64,000 nt of DNA from Ponticaulis sp. (GTDB taxonomy: Bacteria > Pseudomonadota > Alphaproteobacteria > Caulobacterales > Hyphomonadaceae), in contig NZLU01000025.1 in the NCBI GenBank assembly GCA_002692725.1, forward strand, positions 124,001 to 188,000, read 5' to 3'. Made by a program: the position numbers and the translations under genes. Below, piece after piece: positions 1-7,323 of this stretch; positions within the stretch are counted from its first letter, which is position 1, and every line of letters starts with the position of its first letter. The notes under the pieces are model-generated. The model made no database searches. It was given only the letters and a program-made list of their open reading frames with translations, and was not told the origin of the DNA.

Positions 1-2
1 GC

Positions 3-491
3 GTTGAGGCCAATCAAGTTTCAGACCGGGTTGAGCTGGTATCTGCAGACATCGCAGCACTGCCTGGCGATCTGGAGAACCGGTTTGATCAGGTGATGTC
101 GAACCCACCTTATTTTGAGCCCGGGAAAATTCAGACCCCACATGAGGGTCGCAAGGCCGCCTATATGGCTGAGGTTCCGCTGAAGGACTGGCTGAAGGCG
201 ATGTTGTTTGTGGCAAAGCCAAAGGGGCGAATCACGCTCATCCATCGTGCAGGCATGCTGGGCGAAATTCTGGCCTATCTGGTGTCGCGATCGGGGCAGA
301 TTGAAGTTCTTCCCGTGCGTTCTGCGCCGGGGGAACCCGCAAAACGTGTGCTGGTCACCGCGCGTAAGGGGCTTAAGCGCAGCGAGACAGTGCTGCATGA
401 GGGGCTGACTATGCACATTGCCAAGGGGAAGCCTGCATATACTCACGACGCCGAGGCGATTTTAAGCGGTTCTGAACTGATCTGGAGATAA
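3..491 (+). CDS. tRNA1(Val) (adenine-37-N6)-methyltransferase-like protein, 5' partial
   Basis: The reading frame is open from the left edge, so the N-terminal SAM-binding half lies outside the window; 162 residues are visible. The NPPY motif near base 99, in the context MSNPPYFEPGK, is the catalytic signature of N6-adenine or glutamine methyltransferases. The following sequence, with a lysine/arginine-rich segment and a VLVTARKG stretch, resembles the YfiC/TrmN6 (COG4123) group that modifies A37 of tRNA1(Val). It is followed by a VanZ-like gene in the same direction. The family is well supported; the exact tRNA substrate is inferred. Confidence 0.75.
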   Translation, partial: VEANQVSDRVELVSADIAALPGDLENRFDQVMSNPPYFEPGKIQTPHEGRKAAYMAEVPLKDWLKAMLFVAKPKGRITLIHRAGMLGEILAYLVSRSGQIEVLPVRSAPGEPAKRVLVTARKGLKRSETVLHEGLTMHIAKGKPAYTHDAEAILSGSELIWR

Positions 492-559
492 ACCGCTTCG
501 AATGGGGGCGCTTCGGGTTTTAAAGCTATCCCGACGCAAGACAGCTTCAGGGGATATGC

Positions 560-1186
560 GTGTCGACATTCGTGCCAACCATATTGCTGGCGATTGTGAC
601 CTATCCGCTGGTTTTTCTGGTCGCGTTTCCGGTTTTGCTCGGGCTGCACTGCGCGTTCGGCCGCGCCTTTGATGTGCGACGAATTGTGATTTTCTTTCTG
701 CTCGGGCTGAGCGTTTGGGGGCCGTTGTGTCTGACGAATATGCCCTTGCCGAACGATTACGCGGCATTCTGCGCGAACCCTCCACCGGGGCTCGCGCCCC
801 GGCTCGAGCCGTTTCAGTTTGTTGCGCCGGCCAAATATTTTCTGTCGGTTCTGGTGCGCGAGGGCCGGGTTCTGATTATTCCGTTTCTGATCGGAAGCTT
901 TCTGAACTTCTGGATGTTGTTTCCGGCAGGATGCCTTTTGCGTGTTCTCAAGAAGCGGCACTTTCTGGTTCCGATCGCCATTGGCCTCGTGTCTTCGCTG
1001 TTTCTGGAACTGACTCAACTGACCGGCATATGGGGTATCATCGGTTGCACGCATCGAACATTTGATGTCGATGACATCATCCTCAATACAGCCGGATTTT
1101 TTGGAGGTTGGGTCGGTATGTCGGTGCTTTTCTGGCTGACTGATCGCTTTCGATCAGGTGCAGGAGACCGCCAGGACAATCAGTGA
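560..1186 (+). CDS. VanZ-like membrane protein
   Basis: A 208-residue integral membrane protein with about four hydrophobic segments. The C-terminal half carries the pattern typical of the VanZ-like family: a membrane helix ending FLELTQL, then FDVDDIILNTAGFFGG. These proteins are linked in some bacteria to teicoplanin tolerance, but most members have no known function. The start is taken as GTG at 560; an ATG four bases upstream is out of frame. A conserved Cys-Thr-His stretch sits just before the FDVDD motif. The family call is fairly sure; the function is unknown. Confidence 0.7.
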   Translation: MSTFVPTILLAIVTYPLVFLVAFPVLLGLHCAFGRAFDVRRIVIFFLLGLSVWGPLCLTNMPLPNDYAAFCANPPPGLAPRLEPFQFVAPAKYFLSVLVREGRVLIIPFLIGSFLNFWMLFPAGCLLRVLKKRHFLVPIAIGLVSSLFLELTQLTGIWGIIGCTHRTFDVDDIILNTAGFFGGWVGMSVLFWLTDRFRSGAGDRQDNQ

Positions 1187-1281
1187 GAGACCAAGTGTGA
1201 GGCGAGGCCGAAACCGATTTTGCTTTCAAAATCGGGACTGCGCCACCATATATATAATAGGGCAGTGGAAAGGAGCACCAC

Positions 1282-1413
1282 ATGCAAGCCCTGTTCGGAT
1301 TTCTGCTGATCAGCGGTACATTTTTTGGATTAGTCATCGCCGCTTTGGGCCACCCGAAGATCTATCGGGCAGTTTTCGGCGGGCGTAAAAAGTCGCTCGA
1401 TCATTGCAAATAG
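1282..1413 (+). CDS. Small single-span membrane protein, 43 aa
   Basis: This short frame has an AAGGAG ribosome-binding site seven bases before its ATG and is closed by TAG. The product begins MQALFGFLLISGTFFG, giving one hydrophobic helix over about residues 3-22. A short basic tail follows (FGGRKKSLDHCK). The strong Shine-Dalgarno sequence, TM-plus-basic-tail design and position before a terminator hairpin support a real gene. It does not match a family I recognise. It might be a leaderless regulatory peptide or an accessory subunit; neither can be shown here. Confidence 0.5.
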   Translation: MQALFGFLLISGTFFGLVIAALGHPKIYRAVFGGRKKSLDHCK

Positions 1414-1416
1414 AAA

Positions 1417-1441
1417 GAGCGCCCGGCGTGGCCGGACGCTC
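1417..1441 (-). terminator. Rho-independent terminator of the minus-strand aminotransferase gene
   Basis: GAGCG-C-CCGGC, loop GTG, then GCCGG-A-CGCTC forms an eleven-pair hairpin with one mismatch. On the minus strand it is followed by TTTCTATTT, the expected U-rich tail for the gene ending at 1467. It may also slow readthrough from the small plus-strand gene ending at 1413. Confidence 0.7.
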
Positions 1442-1466
1442 TCGGATATGTTGCCTGGCAGCGGGC

Positions 1467-2630
1467 TTAGATGGAGGTCAGCACCTCTTTCGCGGCCGCG
1501 TGACATTTCTCAATTTCGTGAGGCAGACCGACGCAGATCCGCGACCATTCAGGACGCTCCTGCCAGCGGGAGCCCACAACACGAACGCCCTTATCCATCA
1601 TTTTGGCAGCAAACTCTGAAGCGGCCATGCCGGTATCCATGTAGATGAAGCTGCCTTGCGGGTTTTCAGCGATCGGGCGGCCAATGTCGCGTGCCATAGC
1701 GATGAGTTTCTCACGGCCGAGCTTCATTTTGACGCGCATCTCTTCGAAATGAGCGGTATCGTCGAGCGAAGCGGACGCCGCGACAAGGCCAAGCTTGTTG
1801 ACGTTGGACAAAAGCTGGAATGAGGCAAACTCTTTGATCATGTCGGCAGGCATGAGGGCATATCCCACGCGCTGGCCCGCCATACCGTAGATTTTAGAGA
1901 AGGTCCGCGCGACGATGACCGGGCGACCCATACGGACATATTTTGTCATCACCTGCTTTTCATAATCATCGGCAATGTCGAGATAGGCTTCATCGATGAA
2001 CACAGGCACCTGAGCTGAAACTGTGTCGACAAAGGCATCGAGTTTGGCCGGATCAATGATTTTGCCGGTCGGGTTGTTCGGGTTGCAGATGTAAGCGCAT
2101 GTGCCTGGCTTCACCTTCGCGGCGATGGTGTCGAGATCAAAGTCCAGATCAGCGGTCACCGGAGAATAATCGACGGTCGAACCGAACGCTTCCGCCACGC
2201 GCGGAACACCCTCATAGGTAAGTTCAGAGGTGAGGATGGTCAGGTCCTTGCTGTTCGCCCAGACAGAGAAATGACCGAGGATTGGCTGAGAGCCGTTGGT
2301 GATAAGAATCTGATCTGGTGACACATTCTCGCGCTTCGCAATCTGCTCAGTCAGCGCCATGACGGACGGGTAAGTATAGCGATAAATGTTCGCCACTTCA
2401 GCTTTCATCGCCTCAATCGCCTTCGGAGAGGGGCCGAACGGGTTTTCGTTGGACGACAGAATTGCAAGCTCGCTGCTCGCGCCGTCCGCTGTGTCAGCAA
2501 CGGCGGAGTCCTGTGCACATGCCGAGAGGAAAGGCGAGGCGCTGAGCGCGGTCGCGCCCACACCCGCCAGTTTCAACCAGTTGCGGCGAGACATATTGGG
2601 AAGTACGGTGTTGTTTTCCGTGATCGACAT
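1467..2630 (-). CDS. Exported HisC-like PLP-dependent aminotransferase, Tat lipoprotein
   Basis: A fold-type I aminotransferase of the histidinol-phosphate aminotransferase group, 387 residues. The motifs are complete: NPNNPTG at 183-189, cofactor-binding D213 and Y216 in FIDEAY, and the Schiff-base lysine K246 in RTFSKIYGMAG. Unusually, the N-terminus is a twin-arginine signal (SRRNWLKL at 14-21) followed by a hydrophobic stretch and a lipobox LSAC ending at Cys38, so the enzyme should leave the cytoplasm folded with PLP bound and may be lipid-anchored. No other histidine or amino-acid biosynthesis gene is adjacent. The substrate is unknown; a catabolic or detoxifying role in the periplasm is inference. 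Confidence 0.82.
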   Translation of the reverse strand: MSITENNTVLPNMSRRNWLKLAGVGATALSASPFLSACAQDSAVADTADGASSELAILSSNENPFGPSPKAIEAMKAEVANIYRYTYPSVMALTEQIAKRENVSPDQILITNGSQPILGHFSVWANSKDLTILTSELTYEGVPRVAEAFGSTVDYSPVTADLDFDLDTIAAKVKPGTCAYICNPNNPTGKIIDPAKLDAFVDTVSAQVPVFIDEAYLDIADDYEKQVMTKYVRMGRPVIVARTFSKIYGMAGQRVGYALMPADMIKEFASFQLLSNVNKLGLVAASASLDDTAHFEEMRVKMKLGREKLIAMARDIGRPIAENPQGSFIYMDTGMAASEFAAKMMDKGVRVVGSRWQERPEWSRICVGLPHEIEKCHAAAKEVLTSI

Positions 2631-2894
2631 GAATTTACCCCGTGAATATTAAATGGCGGTCCTGAATTCAGTGCGCCATTTCAGACGAACGCTTTTCGAA
2701 CAGATTGAAGTCGGGCTGAATCCTTGCGAGTCTTCAAGTGAATACTTTTGTTCGGGGGTGTGCCTGCACCAATTCGCGGCGAGATCAGACAGCTCTGCTC
2801 AAGTGTGAGGCGAAATTCCGGAGGGGATCATGGATTGAGACTTGTCCCGGAATGTCCTAATGGCTAGCTTCCGCGCGCTATCAGAAGGCCCGTC

Positions 2895-3788
2895 ATGACC
2901 CGCGAAATCACCAAGCCGAAAAGCTTTCAGGACATCATTCTGACGCTCCAGAATTACTGGGCGTCGAAAGGCTGCGCCGTTCTGCAGCCTTATGACATGG
3001 AAGTTGGGGCAGGGACGCTGCACCCAGCAACGGTTTTGCGCGCGCTTGGCCCAAAGGCCTGGAATGTCGCTTATGTGCAACCATCGCGCCGCCCGGCCGA
3101 TGCGCGCTATGGTGAAAACCCGAACCGGCTTGGCCATTATTATCAGTTTCAGGTCATTCTGAAGCCGAACCCAATCAATCTGCAGGACCTCTATCTGGAG
3201 AGCCTTTATGCCATCGGCATTGACCCGGAAATCCACGATATCCGCTTTGTTGAGGATGACTGGGAGAACCCGACTGTGGGCGCATGGGGGCTTGGCTGGG
3301 AAGTCTGGTGTGACGGTATGGAAGTCAGCCAGTACACTTATTTCCAGCAGGTTGGCGGCCTCGATGTACGGCCCGTGTCTGGCGAGCTGACTTATGGTCT
3401 TGAGCGCCTCGCCATGTATGTGTTCGGCGTCGACCGCGTCTATGACCTGCCGTTCAACGACCCGGACAGCGCGCATCCGCTGACCTATGGCGATGTCTTC
3501 CTTGAGAATGAGCGCCAGCAATCGGCCTTCAATTTCGAATATTCGAATGTTGAGATGCTGAAGCGCTGGTTTGAGGATTGCGAAATGCAGTCGAACGCGC
3601 TGCGCGAGGCCGGTAAGCCTCTGCCAGCCTATGACTATGCTTTGAAGGCGTCGCACACCTTCAACCTGATCGATGCCCGTGGTGCGATTTCGCCGACCGA
3701 GCGTCAGGCTTACATTGCGCGGGTACGCGATCTAGCACGCGGTGCAGCGGAACTCTGGGCCAAGCAGGAAGACGAGCGCGCGGCGTAG
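2895..3788 (+). CDS. glyQ: Glycyl-tRNA synthetase alpha subunit
   Basis: The 297-residue alpha chain of the bacterial alpha2-beta2 glycyl-tRNA synthetase, which activates glycine and charges tRNA-Gly with the beta chain GlyS. The start [22 protein letters not shown], the [17 protein letters not shown] block and [13 protein letters not shown] are all characteristic and no segment is missing. The partner glyS lies 6.5 kb downstream rather than next door, with eight intervening genes on both strands, so the two subunits are not co-transcribed here. Confidence 0.97.
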   Translation: MTREITKPKSFQDIILTLQNYWASKGCAVLQPYDMEVGAGTLHPATVLRALGPKAWNVAYVQPSRRPADARYGENPNRLGHYYQFQVILKPNPINLQDLYLESLYAIGIDPEIHDIRFVEDDWENPTVGAWGLGWEVWCDGMEVSQYTYFQQVGGLDVRPVSGELTYGLERLAMYVFGVDRVYDLPFNDPDSAHPLTYGDVFLENERQQSAFNFEYSNVEMLKRWFEDCEMQSNALREAGKPLPAYDYALKASHTFNLIDARGAISPTERQAYIARVRDLARGAAELWAKQEDERAA

Positions 3789-3824
3789 ACTATTCCAATT
3801 GGTCCATTCGTATCGGACGCTCTC

Positions 3825-4550
3825 ATGGCAAGCGACAACTCCCCCATCGCCCTGGAGGCCTATGAAGCGCTGGCTGAGCGCTATGCGGCTATGGCTGAGA
3901 CCAAGGCCGAGAATGGCTATAATGAGCACCCGGCTATGCGGAATGCGATTGGTGATCCGTCAGGTCTTCATGTGCTCGATGCTGGCTGCGGGCCGGGATT
4001 CCTGAGCCGTGATCTGCTCGACGAGGGCGCGGCGAGCGTCTCCGCCTTTGATATAAGCCCAAACATGGTGGAAATCGCGAAGCGGAACACAGGGGGCAAG
4101 GCGAGCTGCTTTGTAGCTGACCTCGCTCAGCCGCAGACCACTCTTGAAGATCAAAGCTTCGATCTCGTCGTGTCATCTCTGGCAATTGATTATGTGCGTG
4201 ATTGGTCGGTGCCGCTGGCTGAGTTTGCGCGTGCGCTAAAACCGCGCGGTCGGCTCGTCATGTCGGTTCAGCATCCAATGGGCGCCTATGACTGGTACAA
4301 ACCGCCGAGTGCATTTGGAGTGCATTTGTGCCGTGCGACATGGAAAGGTTTTGGCGGAAAGCCGGTGGAAGTGCCGGATTATTACCGATCCTTCGAAGAG
4401 ACGATCAATCCGGTCCTGCAGGCCGGGTTTGTGCTGCGCGGCGTGACAGAGACCCGGCCCTCGCCGGAACTCAAAGCGCTCAACCCTCGCAAGTTTGCTC
4501 AGAATGACCGCTTTCCGACCTTTATGATTTTGGATGCGGTGCTCACTTAG
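3825..4550 (+). CDS. Class I SAM-dependent methyltransferase
   Basis: A 241-residue protein with the SAM-binding motif I VLDAGCGPG at residues 50-58, then an acidic end of strand 2 (FDISPN) and a motif IV region (FDLVVSSLAIDYV). This is the small UbiE/Methyltransf_11-type fold. It starts 36 bases after glyQ in the same direction and may be read through from it. The C-terminal region (VQHPMGAYDWYK and onward) resembles methyltransferases of unknown substrate found near housekeeping genes. The enzyme class is sure; the acceptor molecule cannot be named. Confidence 0.85.
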   Translation: MASDNSPIALEAYEALAERYAAMAETKAENGYNEHPAMRNAIGDPSGLHVLDAGCGPGFLSRDLLDEGAASVSAFDISPNMVEIAKRNTGGKASCFVADLAQPQTTLEDQSFDLVVSSLAIDYVRDWSVPLAEFARALKPRGRLVMSVQHPMGAYDWYKPPSAFGVHLCRATWKGFGGKPVEVPDYYRSFEETINPVLQAGFVLRGVTETRPSPELKALNPRKFAQNDRFPTFMILDAVLT

Positions 4551-4622
4551 TCACTGACCTCACGCTGCCAACGCCCTAATCATCACCCATTTCCGCCACA
4601 TCTCGCGGTCAGGCTTCCAGTC

Positions 4623-5246
4623 ATGACAACGAGACGCGATATGTTGGGCGGACTGTTCGGACTGCCCTTCCTGACCGACTGGCCTCTCCTCAGCACGTTA
4701 ACGCGCGAGGGTGTGAGCACTGGTACGACTGAGCTGCTCAAAGCAGCTCGAGGTCAGATCGGTGTGACGACGCTTTTTGATCCGGCTTATGTCAGTTTGG
4801 ACTATCCGGGCGGGGATGTGCCGGAAGATCGCGGCGTATGTATTGATGTCGTCATTCGGGCCTATCGGGAGGCCTTCGACTTCGACTTTCAGAAAGCCAT
4901 TCATGAGGACATGAAGGCGCATTTCAGTGCCTATCCAAAAACATGGGGGCTGACCCGCACCGACCGAAATATCGATCATCGCCGTGTGCCCAATCTCGAA
5001 ACCTGGCTGTCCAGACGCGGGCATGAGTTGGAACTCACCGGCTGGGAGGCGGGGGACCTGATGACGTGTCGGCTTGGCGGCTCGCTGCCGCATGTGGTGA
5101 TCGTCTCAGCACCTTCGGAAGCCAGCGCGACTATTCTGAAAGTCATCCATAACATTGGTCTCGGTACGCACGAAGAATGGTTGCCGTTGAAGGCTTTTAC
5201 CGATTTCCGGCGGTTCCGCTTTGTGCCGGATGTGCCAAAAACCTGA
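4623..5246 (+). CDS. DUF1287 family exported protein (YijF-like)
   Basis: A 207-residue protein whose early residues TTRRDMLGGLFGLPFL look like a twin-arginine-type export signal. The mature part shows the DUF1287 hallmarks: YPGGDVPEDRGVCIDVVIRAYR around Cys73, the RNIDHRRVPNLETWL block, a GDLMTCRL segment, and histidines in LPHVVIVS and ILKVIHNIG. The Cys-His arrangement is like NlpC/P60 cysteine hydrolases, suggesting a cell-wall or periplasmic amidase role, but no substrate is established for the family. It lies between a methyltransferase and arfB in the same direction. Confidence 0.8.
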   Translation: MTTRRDMLGGLFGLPFLTDWPLLSTLTREGVSTGTTELLKAARGQIGVTTLFDPAYVSLDYPGGDVPEDRGVCIDVVIRAYREAFDFDFQKAIHEDMKAHFSAYPKTWGLTRTDRNIDHRRVPNLETWLSRRGHELELTGWEAGDLMTCRLGGSLPHVVIVSAPSEASATILKVIHNIGLGTHEEWLPLKAFTDFRRFRFVPDVPKT

Positions 5247-5325
5247 AGCTGAACTTGTCGAGTTCATGCGCATTGTATTAGGTCGAATACGAGCCGTCTG
5301 GCCTGGTAAAGAAAGCAATGCGTGA

Positions 5326-5751
5326 ATGTCGCTCCGCATCAACGATACAATTGCCCTTGAAGACTGGGAGCTGACGGAAAGCTTTGTTGCGGCGTCTGGC
5401 CCGGGTGGGCAGCACGTGAACAAGACAGCGTCAGCGGTGGAGTTGCGGTTTGAGGCTGAGCGGAGCCCCCATCTGCCTGATGCGGTCAAGCGTCGGCTCA
5501 AACGGCTTGCAGGACGGAAATGGACCGATGACGGCGCGATTATTCTGAAAGTGCAGGACACGCGCAGTCAGGCCCGCAATCGTGAAATTGCCCGCGAGCG
5601 CCTCAAGGAGATGATCGAAAAGGCGCTGGTGGCCCCGAAAAGGCGCATTCCGACGCGTCCATCGCGCAATGCGGTGAAGCGTCGCCTGGATGCGAAAACG
5701 CAGCGCGGGCAAGTGAAATCCCTGCGTGGGAAAGTTGATCCGATGGACTGA
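5326..5751 (+). CDS. arfB: Alternative ribosome-rescue factor ArfB (peptidyl-tRNA hydrolase YaeJ)
   Basis: A 141-residue release-factor-like protein. The GGQ motif that triggers ester hydrolysis is at residues 27-29 within SGPGGQHVNKTASAVELRF. The very basic C-terminal tail (RRIPTRPSRNAVKRRLDAKTQRG) is the part that enters the empty mRNA channel of a stalled ribosome. Length and both parts match ArfB; a true release factor would have an N-terminal codon-recognition domain, absent here. It provides rescue of non-stop ribosomes beside the tmRNA system. The gene converges on the kinase-fusion gene at 5771. Confidence 0.92.
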   Translation: MSLRINDTIALEDWELTESFVAASGPGGQHVNKTASAVELRFEAERSPHLPDAVKRRLKRLAGRKWTDDGAIILKVQDTRSQARNREIARERLKEMIEKALVAPKRRIPTRPSRNAVKRRLDAKTQRGQVKSLRGKVDPMD

Positions 5752-5770
5752 CGGCCGATGGAAAGCGAGT

Positions 5771-7243
5771 TCAGTCGGCCAGTTTCAAGACCTTAAGGAC
5801 ATTTGAGATTGTTTCATCCATCGACCCGCTGGCATCGACACTGTGCCAGCCTGCGGGCAGTGGATCAGGTACGGACTGAGCACGGGCGACGGCCTCGTCC
5901 GCATCGGAAGGGCCTTTGTCCCGCGTCGAAACTCTGGACAGCCGGATATCGAGCGTTGCATCGAGCCATATGCCGATTGCAGGGCAGTGGGGTATAGACA
6001 CGGCTCGCTCAGCCTGCTTTCGCGATTGAAACGTTGCGTCCATGACGACGCTGGCGCCTGCTTTATGGGCTGCTTCGGCCCGGGTGTATAACTGATCATA
6101 GACCGCGTTTCGGGCTGTGTCGGAATAGTCGGGCGCGCTTTCAGCCTGTTTGCGCAACACATCAGAGCGCAGCCATCGTCCACCTGCCGCGCCCGGCAGA
6201 TGGGCTGCGAGTTCGCGCGCAATTGTCGACTTGCCGACACCGGATAAGCCGCCAATCGCGACGGTTAGAGCCGCTGTGGGCCGAATGAGTTCCATTGCGA
6301 GCTTTCGATAGGCGGCGGCTTCGTCGAGTTTTTCGGCAGAGACGGCAACAGCCATTCTGACTGCAGCGCGCAGGGCCATGAAAAAGGGAAGGAGTTTGAG
6401 CCCTTCTTCGTCTTCCCGTGTTTCGTCCCAATAGGCGTTCATCACCAGATTGGCCGCGCGATGTTCGCCAATGCGAACCAGATCCATCAACAGATAGCCT
6501 ATGTCATAGAGGAGATCTGTACGCGCAAGGCGCTCGTCAAATTCCAGCGCGTCGAACAGGGTCGGTGCGCCCTCAAACAGGCACATATTCCGCAGGTGAA
6601 GATCGCCGTGACAGCGCCGGACCTTACCTGCCTTGCGCCGGGATTCGATGAGGTGATCGAGACGCGTGAGTTCAGCGTCCAGCGCGGTGAATAAAGGTGC
6701 GCTTGCTGTGGTGAGGTCGAGCCGCCGGGCGCCTTCGTCTTCCGTTTCATCAAGCTCGCGGATGATGGCGCGATAATCCGTGGCATGGCCCTCGAGGTAG
6801 GTTGTTGGAGCCTCGCCATGGGCTCGAGCGATGACACGGGCGGTGTCGGTGAGTAGGTCGTCCGTCAGCTCGCCCTTGTCGGCCAGCTCGTCGAATTCTG
6901 CACCTTTCGGAAACCGCTTCATGACGACCAGCCAGTCAACGGGCTCGCCGTTGCCGCCTATACGGAAGCGGCCCGATCCGAGTGGAATGAGGGGCTGGAC
7001 GCCTTCATAAAGGGCCGCAGCCATTCGCTGATTGACCTCAAACTCGGCGTCGCAGGCGGCTTTTCTCTGCTGAAGAGTCGAAAAGTCGAGAAAGGGCAGG
7101 GTGACAGCGCGCTTCAGCTTATAGGCATGGCTGTCGGTGAGAAAAATCTGGCTGATATGCGTTTGGATGGGCGGCTGGCTGAGGCGCACGCCGCCCACGT
7201 TTCCTGCTTCAAACGCAGCTATGATGTCATCCTGCTCGGCCAT
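5771..7243 (-). CDS. Fused aminoglycoside phosphotransferase-like / P-loop kinase protein
   Basis: A 490-residue two-domain protein. The N-terminal domain has the APH/choline-kinase-type catalytic loop CHGDLHLRN (HGD at 212-214) and a metal-binding DALEFDERL segment. The C-terminal domain has a Walker A motif GLSGVGKST at 332-340 and resembles small-molecule kinases such as gluconate or zeta-toxin-like kinases. Proteins of this layout are widespread in proteobacteria and usually labelled bifunctional aminoglycoside phosphotransferase/ATP-binding protein, yet no antibiotic substrate is proven. Nothing nearby suggests resistance, so a metabolite or sugar kinase role is equally likely. Confidence 0.8.
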   Translation of the reverse strand: MAEQDDIIAAFEAGNVGGVRLSQPPIQTHISQIFLTDSHAYKLKRAVTLPFLDFSTLQQRKAACDAEFEVNQRMAAALYEGVQPLIPLGSGRFRIGGNGEPVDWLVVMKRFPKGAEFDELADKGELTDDLLTDTARVIARAHGEAPTTYLEGHATDYRAIIRELDETEDEGARRLDLTTASAPLFTALDAELTRLDHLIESRRKAGKVRRCHGDLHLRNMCLFEGAPTLFDALEFDERLARTDLLYDIGYLLMDLVRIGEHRAANLVMNAYWDETREDEEGLKLLPFFMALRAAVRMAVAVSAEKLDEAAAYRKLAMELIRPTAALTVAIGGLSGVGKSTIARELAAHLPGAAGGRWLRSDVLRKQAESAPDYSDTARNAVYDQLYTRAEAAHKAGASVVMDATFQSRKQAERAVSIPHCPAIGIWLDATLDIRLSRVSTRDKGPSDADEAVARAQSVPDPLPAGWHSVDASGSMDETISNVLKVLKLAD

Positions 7244-7288
7244 GCCGGCAGTGTCTCAGATGTCCTGCCGGTTTGTACAGATGATTTG

Positions 7289-7314
7289 AAGGCCCCGGTG
7301 AGTGCAAGGGCCTT
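7289..7314. terminator. Hairpin between two minus-strand genes
   Basis: AAGGCCC and GGGCCTT form a perfect seven-pair stem with a 12-base loop in the gap after the quinoprotein gene (ends 7324). The T run follows on the plus strand (CCTTTTC), while the minus side continues TCAAATC, so termination of the minus-strand transcript would be weak. Confidence 0.35.
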
Positions 7315-7323
7315 TTCGGCAAT

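Noticed and set aside
443..1054. Long minus-strand open frame (203 codons) opposite the VanZ-like gene
   Set aside because: The product is very rich in Arg, Gln and Asn without any motif, and the plus-strand membrane protein explains the region.
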